From: Flavimobilis sp052324925
Lineage (GTDB): Bacteria; Actinomycetota; Actinomycetes; Actinomycetales; Cellulomonadaceae
Strand: one strand, 5' to 3'
Length of the DNA stretch: 64,000 bases
Assembly: GCA_052324925.1 (NCBI GenBank)
Contig: JBQPRE010000003.1
The notes beneath the pieces are model-generated. The model did no database searches. It saw only the letters and a list, made by a program, of their open reading frames with translations, and was not told the DNA's origin. Numbering within the stretch: the first letter of the stretch is position 1; the number at the start of each line of letters is the position of its first letter. Positions 35,628-44,266 of the stretch are shown one piece after another. A program made the translations under genes and the position numbers.

Positions 35628-36775
35628 CGGGCGTCCGACGTCGGAGAAGCACCCGTGACATCGTCTGCGTCCGCGTAGACGGTCGAGTCGTGGCCGCCGC
35701 CTGCAGCGGCGACGCGCGTCGCGTGGGTGGGGGCGTCGGGCACGTCGGCAGGGCGACCGACGGCCATCTCCTTGCGCAGCACGGGGACGACCTCCTCGCC
35801 CAGGATGTCGAGCTGCTCGAGGACGGTCTTGAGCGGAAGTCCCGCGTGATCGATGAGGAAGAGCTGGCGCTGGTAGTCACCGACGTGGTCGCGCATCGCG
35901 GCGTAGCGGTCGATGACCTCCTGCGGCGAGCCGATCGTCAGGGGTGTCTGCTCGGAGAAGTCCTCCATCGTCGGGCCGTGGCCGTAGACGGGGGCGTTGT
36001 CGAAGTACGGACGGAACTCGCGCTTGGCGTCCTGGGAGTTCTTCCGCATGAAGACCTGGCCGCCGAGGCCGACGATCGCCTGGTGGGCCTGACCGTGACC
36101 GTAGTGCTCGAAGCGACGGCGGTAGAGCTGGACCATCTGCTTGGTGTGACTGAGCGGCCAGAAGATGTTGTTGTGGAAGAAGCCGTCGCCGTAGTAGGCA
36201 GCCTGCTCCGCAATCTCGGGGGTGCGGATCGATCCGTGCCAGACGAAAGGCGCTACGCCGTCGAGCGGGCGGGGCACCGAGGTGAAGCTCTGCAGGGGCG
36301 TGCGGAAGCGGCCCTTCCAGTCGACGACGTCCTTGGTCCACAGCTCGCGCAGCAGCGCGTAGTTCTCGACTGCGAGCTCGACGCCCTGGCGAATGTCCTT
36401 GCCGAACCACGGGTAGACGGGGCCCGTGTTGCCGCGGCCCATCATGAGGTCCATCCGCCCGTCGGCGAGGTGCTGGAGGTAGGCGTAGTCCTCGGCGAGG
36501 CGGACGGGGTCGTTCGTCGTGATGAGCGTCGTCGACGTCGACAGGATGATGCGCGTGGTCTGGGCGGCGACGTGTGCGAGCAGGACCGTCGGGTTGGCGG
36601 GGGCGGCGAACGGCGGGTTGTGGTGCTCGCCGGTGGCGAAGACGTCGAGCCCTACCTCTTCGGCCTTCTTGGCGATCGCGACGGTTGCCTTGATGCGCTC
36701 GTGCTCCGTGGGGGTGCGGCCCGTCGTCGGGTCGGTGGTCACATCGCCGACGGTGAAGATTCCGAACTGCATCAT
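35624..36775 (-). CDS. LLM-class flavin-dependent oxidoreductase (CE1758-type)
   Basis: 383-aa bacterial-luciferase-like TIM barrel that uses FMNH2 and O2. It shows FGIFTVGDVTTDP at the N-terminus, ATGEHHNPPFAAPANP, LSTSTTLITTNDPVRLAEDYAYL, DLMMGRGNT and a C-terminal GSPQEVIDRYAAM. The first ATG with AAGGAG upstream is 36775; two further ATGs upstream lack a site. The substrate is unknown. It heads the operon with marR and the FMN reductase; all junctions overlap by 4 nt. Confidence 0.9.
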   Translation of the reverse strand: MMQFGIFTVGDVTTDPTTGRTPTEHERIKATVAIAKKAEEVGLDVFATGEHHNPPFAAPANPTVLLAHVAAQTTRIILSTSTTLITTNDPVRLAEDYAYLQHLADGRMDLMMGRGNTGPVYPWFGKDIRQGVELAVENYALLRELWTKDVVDWKGRFRTPLQSFTSVPRPLDGVAPFVWHGSIRTPEIAEQAAYYGDGFFHNNIFWPLSHTKQMVQLYRRRFEHYGHGQAHQAIVGLGGQVFMRKNSQDAKREFRPYFDNAPVYGHGPTMEDFSEQTPLTIGSPQEVIDRYAAMRDHVGDYQRQLFLIDHAGLPLKTVLEQLDILGEEVVPVLRKEMAVGRPADVPDAPTHATRVAAAGGGHDSTVYADADDVTGASPTSDAR

Positions 36776-36823
36776 CGTGCGCTCCTTCATGCGGCCTCGA
36801 CCGCTGCTCCAAAGTTCATGCAT

Positions 36824-36855
36824 CTGCATCTACTTTACTCTTCAACTAGATGCAG
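36824..36855. promoter_or_regulatory. Candidate MarR operator upstream of the LLM operon
   Basis: Perfect outer arms CTGCATCTA (36824-36832) and TAGATGCAG (36847-36855) flank a partly symmetric AT-rich centre (ACTTTA...TTCAACT). The element lies about 50 nt upstream of the monooxygenase start in the most AT-rich stretch of the region, over the probable promoter. Confidence 0.6.
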
Positions 36856-36912
36856 TGTCGAGGTGTTCCCGGTTGGGCGTGGCGTCCATCACGCTGTCCG
36901 TCCGCAGACGCG

Positions 36913-36956
36913 CGAACGGGCTCCGTCAACTCGCGAGAGAAGACGAAGCCCGTTCG
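36913..36956 (-). terminator. Probable terminator of glgP
   Basis: A 10-bp perfect stem (36913-36922 with 36947-36956, CGAACGGGCT type) with a 24-nt loop, 50 nt past the glgP stop. The long loop makes it weaker than other hairpins here. Confidence 0.5.
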
Positions 36957-37005
36957 TTCGAACGCTCAGCTACGGGGACGCGTCAGCCGACGCGATCCCG
37001 AACTG

Positions 37006-39474
37006 TCACGCGAGCGGCTGTGCCGGAGCGTGCCAGATGCGGTCGAGGTAGTCCTGGATCGACCGGTCCGAGGTGAAGAAGCCGGTGCGAGCGACGTTGA
37101 GGATCGCCGAGCGCGTCCAGGCCTCCTGGTCGCCGTAGGCAACCTCGACGCGGTCCTGAGCGTCGACGTAGGAGCGGTAGTCCGCAAGAACCATGAACCG
37201 GTCCTTGTACAGCAGGTCGGAGATGACGTACTCGAACGCCGTCCGGTCTCCGTCGGAGAACAGGCCCGACGAGATGAGGTCGATCGCACCGCGCAGCGAC
37301 GCGTCCACCTCGTAGAAGGACGTCGGGTTGTACCCGCGGTCCTCGAGGGTCTGGACAGCAGGCTCGTCCATGCCGAAGAGGAAGAAGTTGTCGTCACCCA
37401 CGAGCTCACGGATCTCGACGTTGGCGCCGTCGTCCGTCCCGATCGTCAGCGCGCCGTTGAGGGCGAACTTCATGTTGCCCGTACCCGAGGCCTCCTTACC
37501 CGCGAGCGAGATCTGCTCGGAGAGGTCGGCGGCCGGGATGAGGCGCTCGGCAAGAGTGACGTTGTAGTTCGCCGGGAAGGCGATCCGCAGACGACCCTCG
37601 AGCTCGGGAGCAGAGTTGACGACCGCAGCCACCCGGTTGATGAGGTGGATGATCTCCTTGGCCATCTTGTAACCGGGGGCAGCCTTCGCACCGAAGACGA
37701 CGACGCGCGGCTGCAGGTCGGACGCCTTGACCTCGCCCTTGAGGACGCGGTCGTACAGCGTGACGACGTGCAGCAGCTTGAGCATCTGACGCTTGTACTC
37801 GTGAAGCCGCTTGACCATGACGTCGTACAGCGCGTCCGCGGGGAGCTCGATGCCGTCACGCTGAGCGAGCAGCTCGACGAAGCGGTTCTTGTTCGCCTGC
37901 TTCACCGCGCGGAACTCCGCGCGGAAGGACGCGTCGTCCGCGAACGGCTCGAGCAGCGAGAGCTGCGAGAGGTCGTTCGTCCAGCCGGTCCCGATGGCCT
38001 CGTCAAGGAGTCCGGAGAGGCCGGGGTTGGACAGGCGCATGAAGCGACGCGGGGTCACACCGTTGGTGACGTTCGTGAACTTCTCGGGCCACAGGGCCGA
38101 GAAGTCGTCGAGCACCTTGTCGGCGAGGAGCTGCGAGTGCAGCGCGGCAACTCCGTTGACCTTCGTCGACGCGACCGTCGCGAGGAACGCCATGCGCACC
38201 GCGCGCTCGGGGCGCTCCTGGATGATCGACATGCGGCGCACGCGCAGCTCGTCGCCGGGGTAGGCCTCGCGCACGACGCTGAGGAACGCCTCGTTGATCG
38301 TGTAGATGATCTCGAGGTGGCGGGGGAGCAGACGGCCGAGCAGCTCAACCGACCAGACCTCGAGGGCCTCGGGAAGCAGCGTGTGGCACGTGTAGTTGAA
38401 CGTGCGGCGCGTGATGTCCCACGCGGCGTCCCAACCGAGGCCACGCTCGTCCATGAGGATGCGCATGAGCTCGGGAACCGCGATGACCGGGTGCGTGTCG
38501 TTGAGCTGGAAGACGACGCGGTCCGGGAGCGTCGCGAGGTCGGCGTCACGCAGCACGGTGTCGAGGTAGTCGCGCAGCGATGCGGCGACGAAGAAGTACT
38601 GCTGCTTGAGGCGCAGCTCCTTGCCCTGGGGCGTCGAGTCCTCGGGGTAGAGAACCTTCGAGATGTTCTCGGCAACCGTCTGTCGACGCACGGCGGACTC
38701 GTAGTCACCCGAGTTGAAGATCTGCAGGTCGAAGGCGTCGGTCGCCTTCGCGCTCCACAGGCGCAGCGTGTTGACGTTGCGGGTCTCGTAGCCGGGAACC
38801 ATGTAGTTGTAGGGCACGGCGAGAACCTGCTCGGCGGGCACCCAACGGGTGCGCGTGGCGCCGGCCTCATCCGTGTACTGCTCGGTGTGGCCGCCGAAGT
38901 TCACGGTCACAGCGTTCTCGGGCTGCGCGAGCTCCCACGGGGAGCCCTTCGCGAGCCAGCGGTCGGGCTGCTCAACCTGGCGGCCTTCGACGAACGTCTG
39001 GCGGAAGATCCCGTACTCATAGCGAATGCCGTAGCCGATCGCGGGGATCGACTTGGCCGCGAGCGAGTCGATGAAGCAGGCGGCGAGGCGGCCGAGGCCA
39101 CCGTTGCCAAGCCCGGGCTCGGTCTCGTAGGCGGTGAGCTCATCGAGGTCGAGCTCGAGCTCGGTCAGAGCCGTGCGCGCAACCTCGGTGAGGGCGGTGG
39201 AAAGAAGTGCGTTCTCAAGCTGCGGTCCCATAAGGAACTCGGCCGACAGGTAGGCGACGGTCTTCGCCTGCGCCGCGCGGTGCGCGGCCTGCGTGGCGAT
39301 CCAGCCGTCGACCATGGCCGAGCGGACAGTCCGCGCGAGCGCCTGGTACAGGTCCTCCGTGCGAGCGTCGACCAGGTCGACGCCCTGCTCGTAACGGAGC
39401 TGACGGCAGAACTCGCTCTTGAACGACTCCACGGTCGTGGGGGAGGAGATGAACCTCTCGGTGTTCTCAGTCAC
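37006..39474 (-). CDS. glgP: Glycogen/maltodextrin (alpha-glucan) phosphorylase
   Basis: Releases glucose-1-phosphate from alpha-1,4-glucans. The 822-aa length fits the GT35 family. Motifs are YLSAEFLMGPQLENAL, NGGLGRLAACFIDSLA, FQLNDTHPVIAVPELMRIL, NVTNGVTPRRF and the PLP-binding EASGTGNMKFALNG, where the Lys forms the Schiff base. GTG 39474 gives the usual N-terminus; GTG 39483, three codons upstream, is possible. No strong ribosome binding site is present. A TTGCAA-centred palindrome lies 51 nt upstream, suggesting sugar-responsive control. A single-gene unit. Confidence 0.96.
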   Translation of the reverse strand: MTENTERFISSPTTVESFKSEFCRQLRYEQGVDLVDARTEDLYQALARTVRSAMVDGWIATQAAHRAAQAKTVAYLSAEFLMGPQLENALLSTALTEVARTALTELELDLDELTAYETEPGLGNGGLGRLAACFIDSLAAKSIPAIGYGIRYEYGIFRQTFVEGRQVEQPDRWLAKGSPWELAQPENAVTVNFGGHTEQYTDEAGATRTRWVPAEQVLAVPYNYMVPGYETRNVNTLRLWSAKATDAFDLQIFNSGDYESAVRRQTVAENISKVLYPEDSTPQGKELRLKQQYFFVAASLRDYLDTVLRDADLATLPDRVVFQLNDTHPVIAVPELMRILMDERGLGWDAAWDITRRTFNYTCHTLLPEALEVWSVELLGRLLPRHLEIIYTINEAFLSVVREAYPGDELRVRRMSIIQERPERAVRMAFLATVASTKVNGVAALHSQLLADKVLDDFSALWPEKFTNVTNGVTPRRFMRLSNPGLSGLLDEAIGTGWTNDLSQLSLLEPFADDASFRAEFRAVKQANKNRFVELLAQRDGIELPADALYDVMVKRLHEYKRQMLKLLHVVTLYDRVLKGEVKASDLQPRVVVFGAKAAPGYKMAKEIIHLINRVAAVVNSAPELEGRLRIAFPANYNVTLAERLIPAADLSEQISLAGKEASGTGNMKFALNGALTIGTDDGANVEIRELVGDDNFFLFGMDEPAVQTLEDRGYNPTSFYEVDASLRGAIDLISSGLFSDGDRTAFEYVISDLLYKDRFMVLADYRSYVDAQDRVEVAYGDQEAWTRSAILNVARTGFFTSDRSIQDYLDRIWHAPAQPLA

Positions 39475-39524
39475 GAGTTGCACGCTACCTGTCGCTGGCC
39501 AGTCTCGCCATGACCTAGGGCCCT

Positions 39525-39538
39525 CGCGTTGCAACGCG
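39525..39538. promoter_or_regulatory. Perfect 14-bp palindrome upstream of glgP
   Basis: CGCGTTGCAACGCG, 51 nt from the glgP start. LacI-family operators often have this form, and a maltose or glycogen regulator is plausible. Confidence 0.5.
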
Positions 39539-39672
39539 TACAGCGCGACGAGAGCCTGATTCCATGCCGACGTGGTGCTGCTTGTCGCGCCGCAGCCGCG
39601 CGAACATGCGGTTTCCGTGAATCTGTTGTAGTGCGGGACGCGCCGAGTGTGTTCTGCAAGGCATTCATGTTG

Positions 39673-39689
39673 TTGCAGAAACGTTGCAG
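39673..39689. promoter_or_regulatory. Two direct TTGCAG repeats 11 bp apart
   Basis: TTGCAG at 39673-39678 and 39684-39689, with an inverted CTGCAA at 39654-39659. The one-turn spacing suggests a regulator contacting one DNA face. Similar TTGCAG-type repeats are associated with MalR control in Streptomyces. Confidence 0.4.
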
Positions 39690-39738
39690 AGTCATGGGAT
39701 GACGCAGCACCACCCTTCCGCGAAGAAGAGCCGATATC

Positions 39739-39744
39739 TACGAT
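39739..39744 (+). promoter_or_regulatory. -10 of the small membrane gene
   Basis: TACGAT ends 6 nt before an in-frame ATG at 39751 and 36 nt before ATG 39781, which has a strong ribosome binding site. Either a leaderless long form or a leadered short form could be made. Confidence 0.45.
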
Positions 39745-39780
39745 GTCCTCATGGCCTCGACGACGAGGAGGGGAGGGCTC

Positions 39781-40134
39781 ATGGACATCCTCATCACCAC
39801 GGCCGCCCTCACCGTCATGGCGGCCGGGTGGATGGTCGCGGCAGCACGACGCCGCGCCGCCGCCCTCGGGCCCGACCCGTTCCGAGCGCTCGACATCCAG
39901 CTCCGGCTCGCACGGCTCACGCTCGAGATCCGACGCATCGACGACGATCGCACGATGCTCGCGCGCGCCCACCACCTGCGCTCGGCGCTCGAGGCCTATG
40001 ACGTCCTGCTCGCCGAGGCCTGCACGCTCGCCGACGGAGCCCCGCGCGAGACGATCCCCCTCGGCACGACCACACCCGCCGACATCCGCCTCGACCGCGA
40101 GCTTCTGCTCAGCGCCCGCGGCTGGAGCTGGTGA
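39781..40134 (+). CDS. Hypothetical protein with N-terminal membrane helix (117 aa)
   Basis: Not recognised. One N-terminal transmembrane segment (MDILITTAALTVMAAGWMVAAA) precedes an Arg/Leu-rich cytosolic helix region (RLARLTLEIRRIDDDRTMLARAHHLRSALEAYD) likely to form a coiled coil or helical hairpin. ATG 39781 has GGAGGGG upstream; the longer leaderless form from 39751 adds ten residues. Its end overlaps the convergent membrane gene by 26 nt. Function unknown. Confidence 0.65.
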   Translation: MDILITTAALTVMAAGWMVAAARRRAAALGPDPFRALDIQLRLARLTLEIRRIDDDRTMLARAHHLRSALEAYDVLLAEACTLADGAPRETIPLGTTTPADIRLDRELLLSARGWSW

Positions 40135-40690
40135 CCCGGACCGCAGCGAACCCCGCCCCGACAACCCCGAGGACAGCGAGCACCCCCACCCAGCCGGGCA
40201 GCTCGACGTTGAGGACCGACACGAGCACGACGACCGGCCCGAGCACAGCAGCGATCACACCCGTCGAGCGCAGGGACCGCAGCACGAGCCGCACGTCGAC
40301 CTTCGCCTCACGCACGTCCGAACGGCCCGCCGCATCCGCGAGGAGGGACAGGTGCACCGCGAGCGGCAGGGCGATCATCTGCACGATCGCAGGCCAGCCC
40401 GGCTCTGCCGACGCGAGCGACACTCCGACGAGCGCGACGACGACAAGGACCGCCCACGTCCCTCCCGCTACCAACGAGGCCGCGAGCAGGGGACCGACGA
40501 TGAACCACGCGATGACAGCGGGGCCCAGGCTGACGAACGCCGCCGCGACGAGCGTGACGACGACGCACCGCAGAGCGAACGCCGACACGGTCCGCAGGCC
40601 CTCGAGCGCGACCCGCGGCGGACGCTCTGGACCAGGGTGCCTCAGAAAGGCACGACGCACGCGGCTGCGCACGGACGCCGCGCGGCTCAT
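40109..40690 (-). CDS. Membrane protein of the MoxR/DUF58 operon (193 aa)
   Basis: Not recognised beyond being a membrane protein. A basic N-terminus (about 30 residues) is followed by four or five hydrophobic segments, with a charged loop around SDVREAKVDVRLVLRSLRSTG. ATG 40690 overlaps the DUF58 gene stop by 4 nt, so it is the last member of the five-gene coupled operon. Its 3' end overlaps a convergent gene by 26 nt. Confidence 0.72.
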   Translation of the reverse strand: MSRAASVRSRVRRAFLRHPGPERPPRVALEGLRTVSAFALRCVVVTLVAAAFVSLGPAVIAWFIVGPLLAASLVAGGTWAVLVVVALVGVSLASAEPGWPAIVQMIALPLAVHLSLLADAAGRSDVREAKVDVRLVLRSLRSTGVIAAVLGPVVVLVSVLNVELPGWVGVLAVLGVVGAGFAAVRVTSSSRGR

Positions 40691-41994
40691 CGCCGACCCC
40701 CCGGACGTACGCGCGACATCATGCGCAGGCGCTGCTCGGGCGACGGACCGGGTACGACGCGCGACGGCCCGGACCAGTCGACGATCGTGATGCCGGCCGC
40801 AGCGAGCCGCTCGAGACGCAGGGCGCGCTCGAGCCGCAGCACGCGCCACGCCAGGCCTGACGCCCCGTCGTCGAGCACGCCACCGACGGGGGGAAGCACG
40901 TCGACCGCCCAGACCTCATGGCCGCGGGCGACCCACACGAGCGCGGCATCGACCGCGTCGTCGTCGAGAAAGGTCGAGAGCAGCACGACCGTCGCACCCG
41001 CAGCGAGCGCGGGGGCGCGCGTGCGCCCGACCCCGCCGTCGTCCGGACGCGCGAGCGCAAGCGCGTGCGTGATGCGGCGCAGGTGCCGCTCGCCGGCGCC
41101 CGGGCGCAGCTGGGCACGGCTGCGGCCCAGGTCCACGAGGCCGACACGGTCGCCGCGCTGCAGGAAGGTCGTCGCGAGCGAGACGCCCGCTGAGCGGGCC
41201 ACGTCGAGCGAACCCGGACGGTCAGGCCGTGCCTCGCCGAAGCCGGTCCAGGTCGCGATGTCCTGGCTCATGTCATCGCGTGAGTCGAGAACGAGGATGA
41301 CGTGGGCCTCCGACGTCGCGTGCGTACGCCTCACGTAGATCTCGTCAAGACCGGGGGAGCGCCGCGCTGTCGCGCGCCAGTCGATGCCCCGCATGCGGTC
41401 GCCCGGAGCGAACGGATGGACGTCACGGAGGTCACCGCCCGACCCCGGACGGCGCGAGCCGTGCGGGCCCGAGAGCCCACGCAAGCGCCGCGGCACGGGA
41501 GTCTCTCTCAGGCGCTGAGCGACGGGCAGGACGATCGCGTCCGCAGTCGCGCGCGTCTCGAGACGCGTGACCTCGTCCAGCGTCTCGTTCCAGGCGATCG
41601 CCGACACCGCAAAGCCCGGGACACGGCCGGTGCGAGCAAGCGGCAGCGCAGCCTGCACGGTGCGCGACCCGTCGACCTCGACGAGCGCGACCCGTGGCGC
41701 AGAACCCGGGCTCGAGACGCGCACGAGCGTGGCCGCAGGAAGGTCCGACGCGAGGACGAGCCGAGCGACGAGGCGGCGATCACCCTGATCGTCGCGGGTC
41801 ACCGGCTCCCCGAGCTCGAGCGAGACGTCCAGAGGACCTCGTCGCGCAAGGAAGAGCGCCCCCGCCACGGCCGCACCCACGAGCACGACGTCCGGACGGC
41901 TGAGCACGAGTCCCGCCAGAGCGACGACGAGCCCCGGCGCCAGACGCGCGGTCGCGCCGGTCGCGCGCTGCGCCTGCGGAATGGGCACGCTCAC
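40687..41994 (-). CDS. DUF58 domain-containing protein
   Basis: 435 aa. Two N-terminal hydrophobic segments (about 14-50) anchor a large domain with the DUF58 signature GDRMRGIDWRATAR, followed by a VWA-like segment (VILVLDSRDDMSQD). DUF58 proteins are encoded next to MoxR ATPases and are thought to act as their clients or adaptors. GTG 41994 overlaps the MoxR stop (GTGA). The next gene also overlaps by 4 nt. Confidence 0.88.
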   Translation of the reverse strand: MSVPIPQAQRATGATARLAPGLVVALAGLVLSRPDVVLVGAAVAGALFLARRGPLDVSLELGEPVTRDDQGDRRLVARLVLASDLPAATLVRVSSPGSAPRVALVEVDGSRTVQAALPLARTGRVPGFAVSAIAWNETLDEVTRLETRATADAIVLPVAQRLRETPVPRRLRGLSGPHGSRRPGSGGDLRDVHPFAPGDRMRGIDWRATARRSPGLDEIYVRRTHATSEAHVILVLDSRDDMSQDIATWTGFGEARPDRPGSLDVARSAGVSLATTFLQRGDRVGLVDLGRSRAQLRPGAGERHLRRITHALALARPDDGGVGRTRAPALAAGATVVLLSTFLDDDAVDAALVWVARGHEVWAVDVLPPVGGVLDDGASGLAWRVLRLERALRLERLAAAGITIVDWSGPSRVVPGPSPEQRLRMMSRVRPGGRR

Positions 41995-42986
41995 GCCCTA
42001 CGGTCGCGCCCGGCCGACGACGGCGTCGCAACCGAGGCGAGCGCCTGCTCGACGACCACGCTGGGCGACAGATCCGTCGCCCACGCCTGCGGCGTGAGAG
42101 TCAGCCTGTGCGCGAGCGCAGGAATCGCAACGGCCTTGACGTCGTCGGGCGTCACCCATGAGCGGCCGTCGAGAACCGCCAGACCACGGGCGACGAGAAC
42201 GAGCGCCTGGGTCCCGCGCGGGCTCGCCCCGATCTCGACACCCGGGTGGTTGCGCGTCGCCGCGACGAGCGCCACGGCGTACGCCACGACGTCGGCAGCC
42301 ACGTCCACGGCTTCGGTCCCGGCCTGCATGGCCGAGAGAAGCGCAGGATCGACGATGGGCGCGACCGAGACGTCCTCGCGACGACGCGCGAGCCGGCGTC
42401 GGATGATCTCGGACTCGCCCGCGGCGTCCGGGTGACCCACGGCAAGACGCAGCATGAACCGGTCGAGCTGAGCCTCCGGGAGCGGGTAGGTGCCCTCATA
42501 CTCGACGGGGTTCGACGTGGCGACGACGTGGAACGGGAGCGCGAGAGGGTAGGACACGCCCTCGACCGTCACCTGCCGCTCGGCCATGGCCTCGAGGAGC
42601 GCCGACTGCGTCTTGGGGGAGGTGCGGTTGATCTCGTCGGCGAGGAACAGACCCGTGAAGACGGGCCCCGGACGAAACTCGAACTCGCGCGTCGCTGGAT
42701 CGTAGACGTTGGACCCGGTGATGTCTGCGGGCAGGAGGTCCGGGGTGCACTGCAGCCGGCGGAAGTCGAGGCCGAGCGCCGAGGCGAGCGAGCGTGAGGC
42801 GAGCGTCTTGCCCAGCCCGGGCACGTCCTCGAAGAGCACATGCCCGCCCGCGAGGATCGTCGCGAGCGCGAGCCGCAGCGAGGACTCCATGCCGACGATC
42901 GCACCGCCCACGGCCTCGAGGACCTGCGCGCCGAGCCGGGCGACCTCGGCGACGGGAAGCGGGCTCGTGGTGCTGGGCTGGGTCAT
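41991..42986 (-). CDS. MoxR-family AAA ATPase
   Basis: 331-aa AAA+ chaperone-like ATPase: Walker A in DVPGLGKTLA, FRRLQCTPDLLPADITG, Walker B LFLADEINRTSPKTQSALLEAM, sensor ATSNPVEYEGTYPLPEAQLDRF. MoxR proteins assemble or activate partner complexes, usually with VWA or DUF58 proteins encoded alongside. ATG 42986 follows GGAGG and overlaps the stop of the preceding gene by 4 nt. Confidence 0.93.
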   Translation of the reverse strand: MTQPSTTSPLPVAEVARLGAQVLEAVGGAIVGMESSLRLALATILAGGHVLFEDVPGLGKTLASRSLASALGLDFRRLQCTPDLLPADITGSNVYDPATREFEFRPGPVFTGLFLADEINRTSPKTQSALLEAMAERQVTVEGVSYPLALPFHVVATSNPVEYEGTYPLPEAQLDRFMLRLAVGHPDAAGESEIIRRRLARRREDVSVAPIVDPALLSAMQAGTEAVDVAADVVAYAVALVAATRNHPGVEIGASPRGTQALVLVARGLAVLDGRSWVTPDDVKAVAIPALAHRLTLTPQAWATDLSPSVVVEQALASVATPSSAGRDRRA

Positions 42987-43510
42987 CGGGATCCTCCGGT
43001 GCGTAGGGCGGTCGGTCGGTCGGTCGGGTCGAGCGACTCGAGCGCCGTGAGGCACCGGTCGAGGTCGCGCGGGTGGGTCTCGGTGCGCTGGTCAGCGTCG
43101 AGAAGAACGGCGGCGCCAGCGCCGAGCAGGGTGCGGACGCGGTCGACGTCCGCGGGGGCGACGACGAGAGGGAAGCCTCCGTCGCTCGCAACTCCGTGGT
43201 GCGCGAGCAACCGGGCGGCGAGGTCCCCGACGCGTCGCATCGTGCGCGGGGGGACACGGCCCGAGCGTGAGCGCATCGCCCACACGAGCGCCGACATCTC
43301 GTCGCGGCGCCCCGCGCCCTGCGTGAGGCGGTCGGCAGCGATGATCGGCTCGTCCGGCGTCGCGAGGCTGCGCACGACGAGCATGAGAGGGAGGGGCAGC
43401 GCCGCCAACACGAGGGCGTGGGTCCATTCGAGCGTCACGAGGCCCACGACGAGCACGACGGCTGAGATCACCGAGCCCACGATGATGCGCGCGCGGGGGA
43501 GCGGCTTCAT
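42983..43510 (-). CDS. Membrane protein upstream of moxR (175 aa), hypothetical
   Basis: Not recognised. Two N-terminal transmembrane segments (about 9-48) are followed by a cytosolic region with RRDEMSALVWAMRSRSGRVPPRTMRRVGDLAARLL. Both ends overlap its neighbours by 4 nt. Its fixed position between a DUF4129-like gene and moxR suggests it belongs to the same complex. Confidence 0.72.
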   Translation of the reverse strand: MKPLPRARIIVGSVISAVVLVVGLVTLEWTHALVLAALPLPLMLVVRSLATPDEPIIAADRLTQGAGRRDEMSALVWAMRSRSGRVPPRTMRRVGDLAARLLAHHGVASDGGFPLVVAPADVDRVRTLLGAGAAVLLDADQRTETHPRDLDRCLTALESLDPTDRPTALRTGGSR

Positions 43511-44247
43511 CCGTTCTCCTTCACGTCGTCGCGCATCGAGACGAGGATCGCCTCGAGCGCGCCCCGCGCGGTACGGACGTCGGCGCGCGAAGCGCCCGCC
43601 GAGCCGTACCGCACCGCCTCGTACGTGCGCAGGAGCGTGCGTGTGGCGTCTGCGGGCGCATGCGTCGCGTGCAGGACCTCGGCCGTGAGCTCTGCCTGAG
43701 TCTGGGCCGCCTCACGGACGATGCCCTCGCGGGCAACCGCCTCCTCGAGCGCGAGCCACGCGTGGACGACTGCATCGGCCGCGTCGGGCGTCCCGTCGAG
43801 CCGCGCGAGCGCGTCAGCGACCGCGTCAGCGACGACCTCCCGCGTCGGGACGACCTGACCGGGCATCGCGTCGACCGTGAGCGGCGCCTCGGGAACCGGG
43901 CGGGGACGGCGCGACCACCATGCGCGAACGACGCGCGCTGCGACGACGGTGAGGATCGCGAGGACGACGAGGCCCAGCCCGATGACGATCCAGAGCACGA
44001 CGTCGTTGTTGGCGACGTCGACCGGTTGAGGGTCCGCGGTCGGAGGCGGCGTCGTCGGGTCGTTCGCCGGGGGCAGCGCGATCGAGAAGTCCGGGTTCCA
44101 CCGCACCTGCCACGGCGCCCAGGCCATCGCGCCGACGACGAGGAGTGCGAGCGAGCCGAGCGCCACGAGCCTGGTCGTGCGCACTTCCGCCCGCGCCCGC
44201 GCGGGATCCGCCGCACGCGGGGCCGTCGTCATGTCGTCGCTGATCAT
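43507..44247 (-). CDS. DUF4129-like membrane protein
   Basis: 246 aa, with two transmembrane helices (about 28-45 and 84-108) bracketing a Pro-rich extracytoplasmic loop. The C-terminal cytosolic segment (AWLALEEAVAREGI ... HAPADATRTLLRTYEAVRYG) resembles DUF4129, the domain usually found in MoxR/DUF58/transglutaminase operons. ATG 44247 is supported by TACGCT ending 7 nt upstream, so this is the first gene of the operon. The DUF assignment is from pattern and context only. Confidence 0.75.
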   Translation of the reverse strand: MISDDMTTAPRAADPARARAEVRTTRLVALGSLALLVVGAMAWAPWQVRWNPDFSIALPPANDPTTPPPTADPQPVDVANNDVVLWIVIGLGLVVLAILTVVAARVVRAWWSRRPRPVPEAPLTVDAMPGQVVPTREVVADAVADALARLDGTPDAADAVVHAWLALEEAVAREGIVREAAQTQAELTAEVLHATHAPADATRTLLRTYEAVRYGSAGASRADVRTARGALEAILVSMRDDVKENG

Positions 44248-44254
44248 CAGGGTC

Positions 44255-44260
44255 AGCGTA
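44255..44260 (-). promoter_or_regulatory. -10 of the MoxR operon (leaderless)
   Basis: Minus-strand TACGCT ends 7 nt before ATG 44247, within the 19-nt gap after the DUF3866 gene. It marks the operon start. Confidence 0.45.
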
Positions 44261-44266
44261 CGGGTG

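Larger units (their letters stand above)
39475..39780. other. 306-nt divergent intergenic region between glgP and a small membrane gene
   Basis: Holds the glgP and downstream-gene promoters. Visible elements are a 14-bp palindrome (39525-39538), one CTGCAA (39654-39659), two TTGCAG (39673-39678 and 39684-39689), and a TACGAT -10 (39739-39744). No coding frame in it is supported. Confidence 0.7.

Noticed and set aside
36850..39513. 887-codon open frame on the plus strand opposite glgP
   Set aside because: Antisense to a clear glycogen phosphorylase, with Val/Arg/Asp-rich shadow composition and no family motif.
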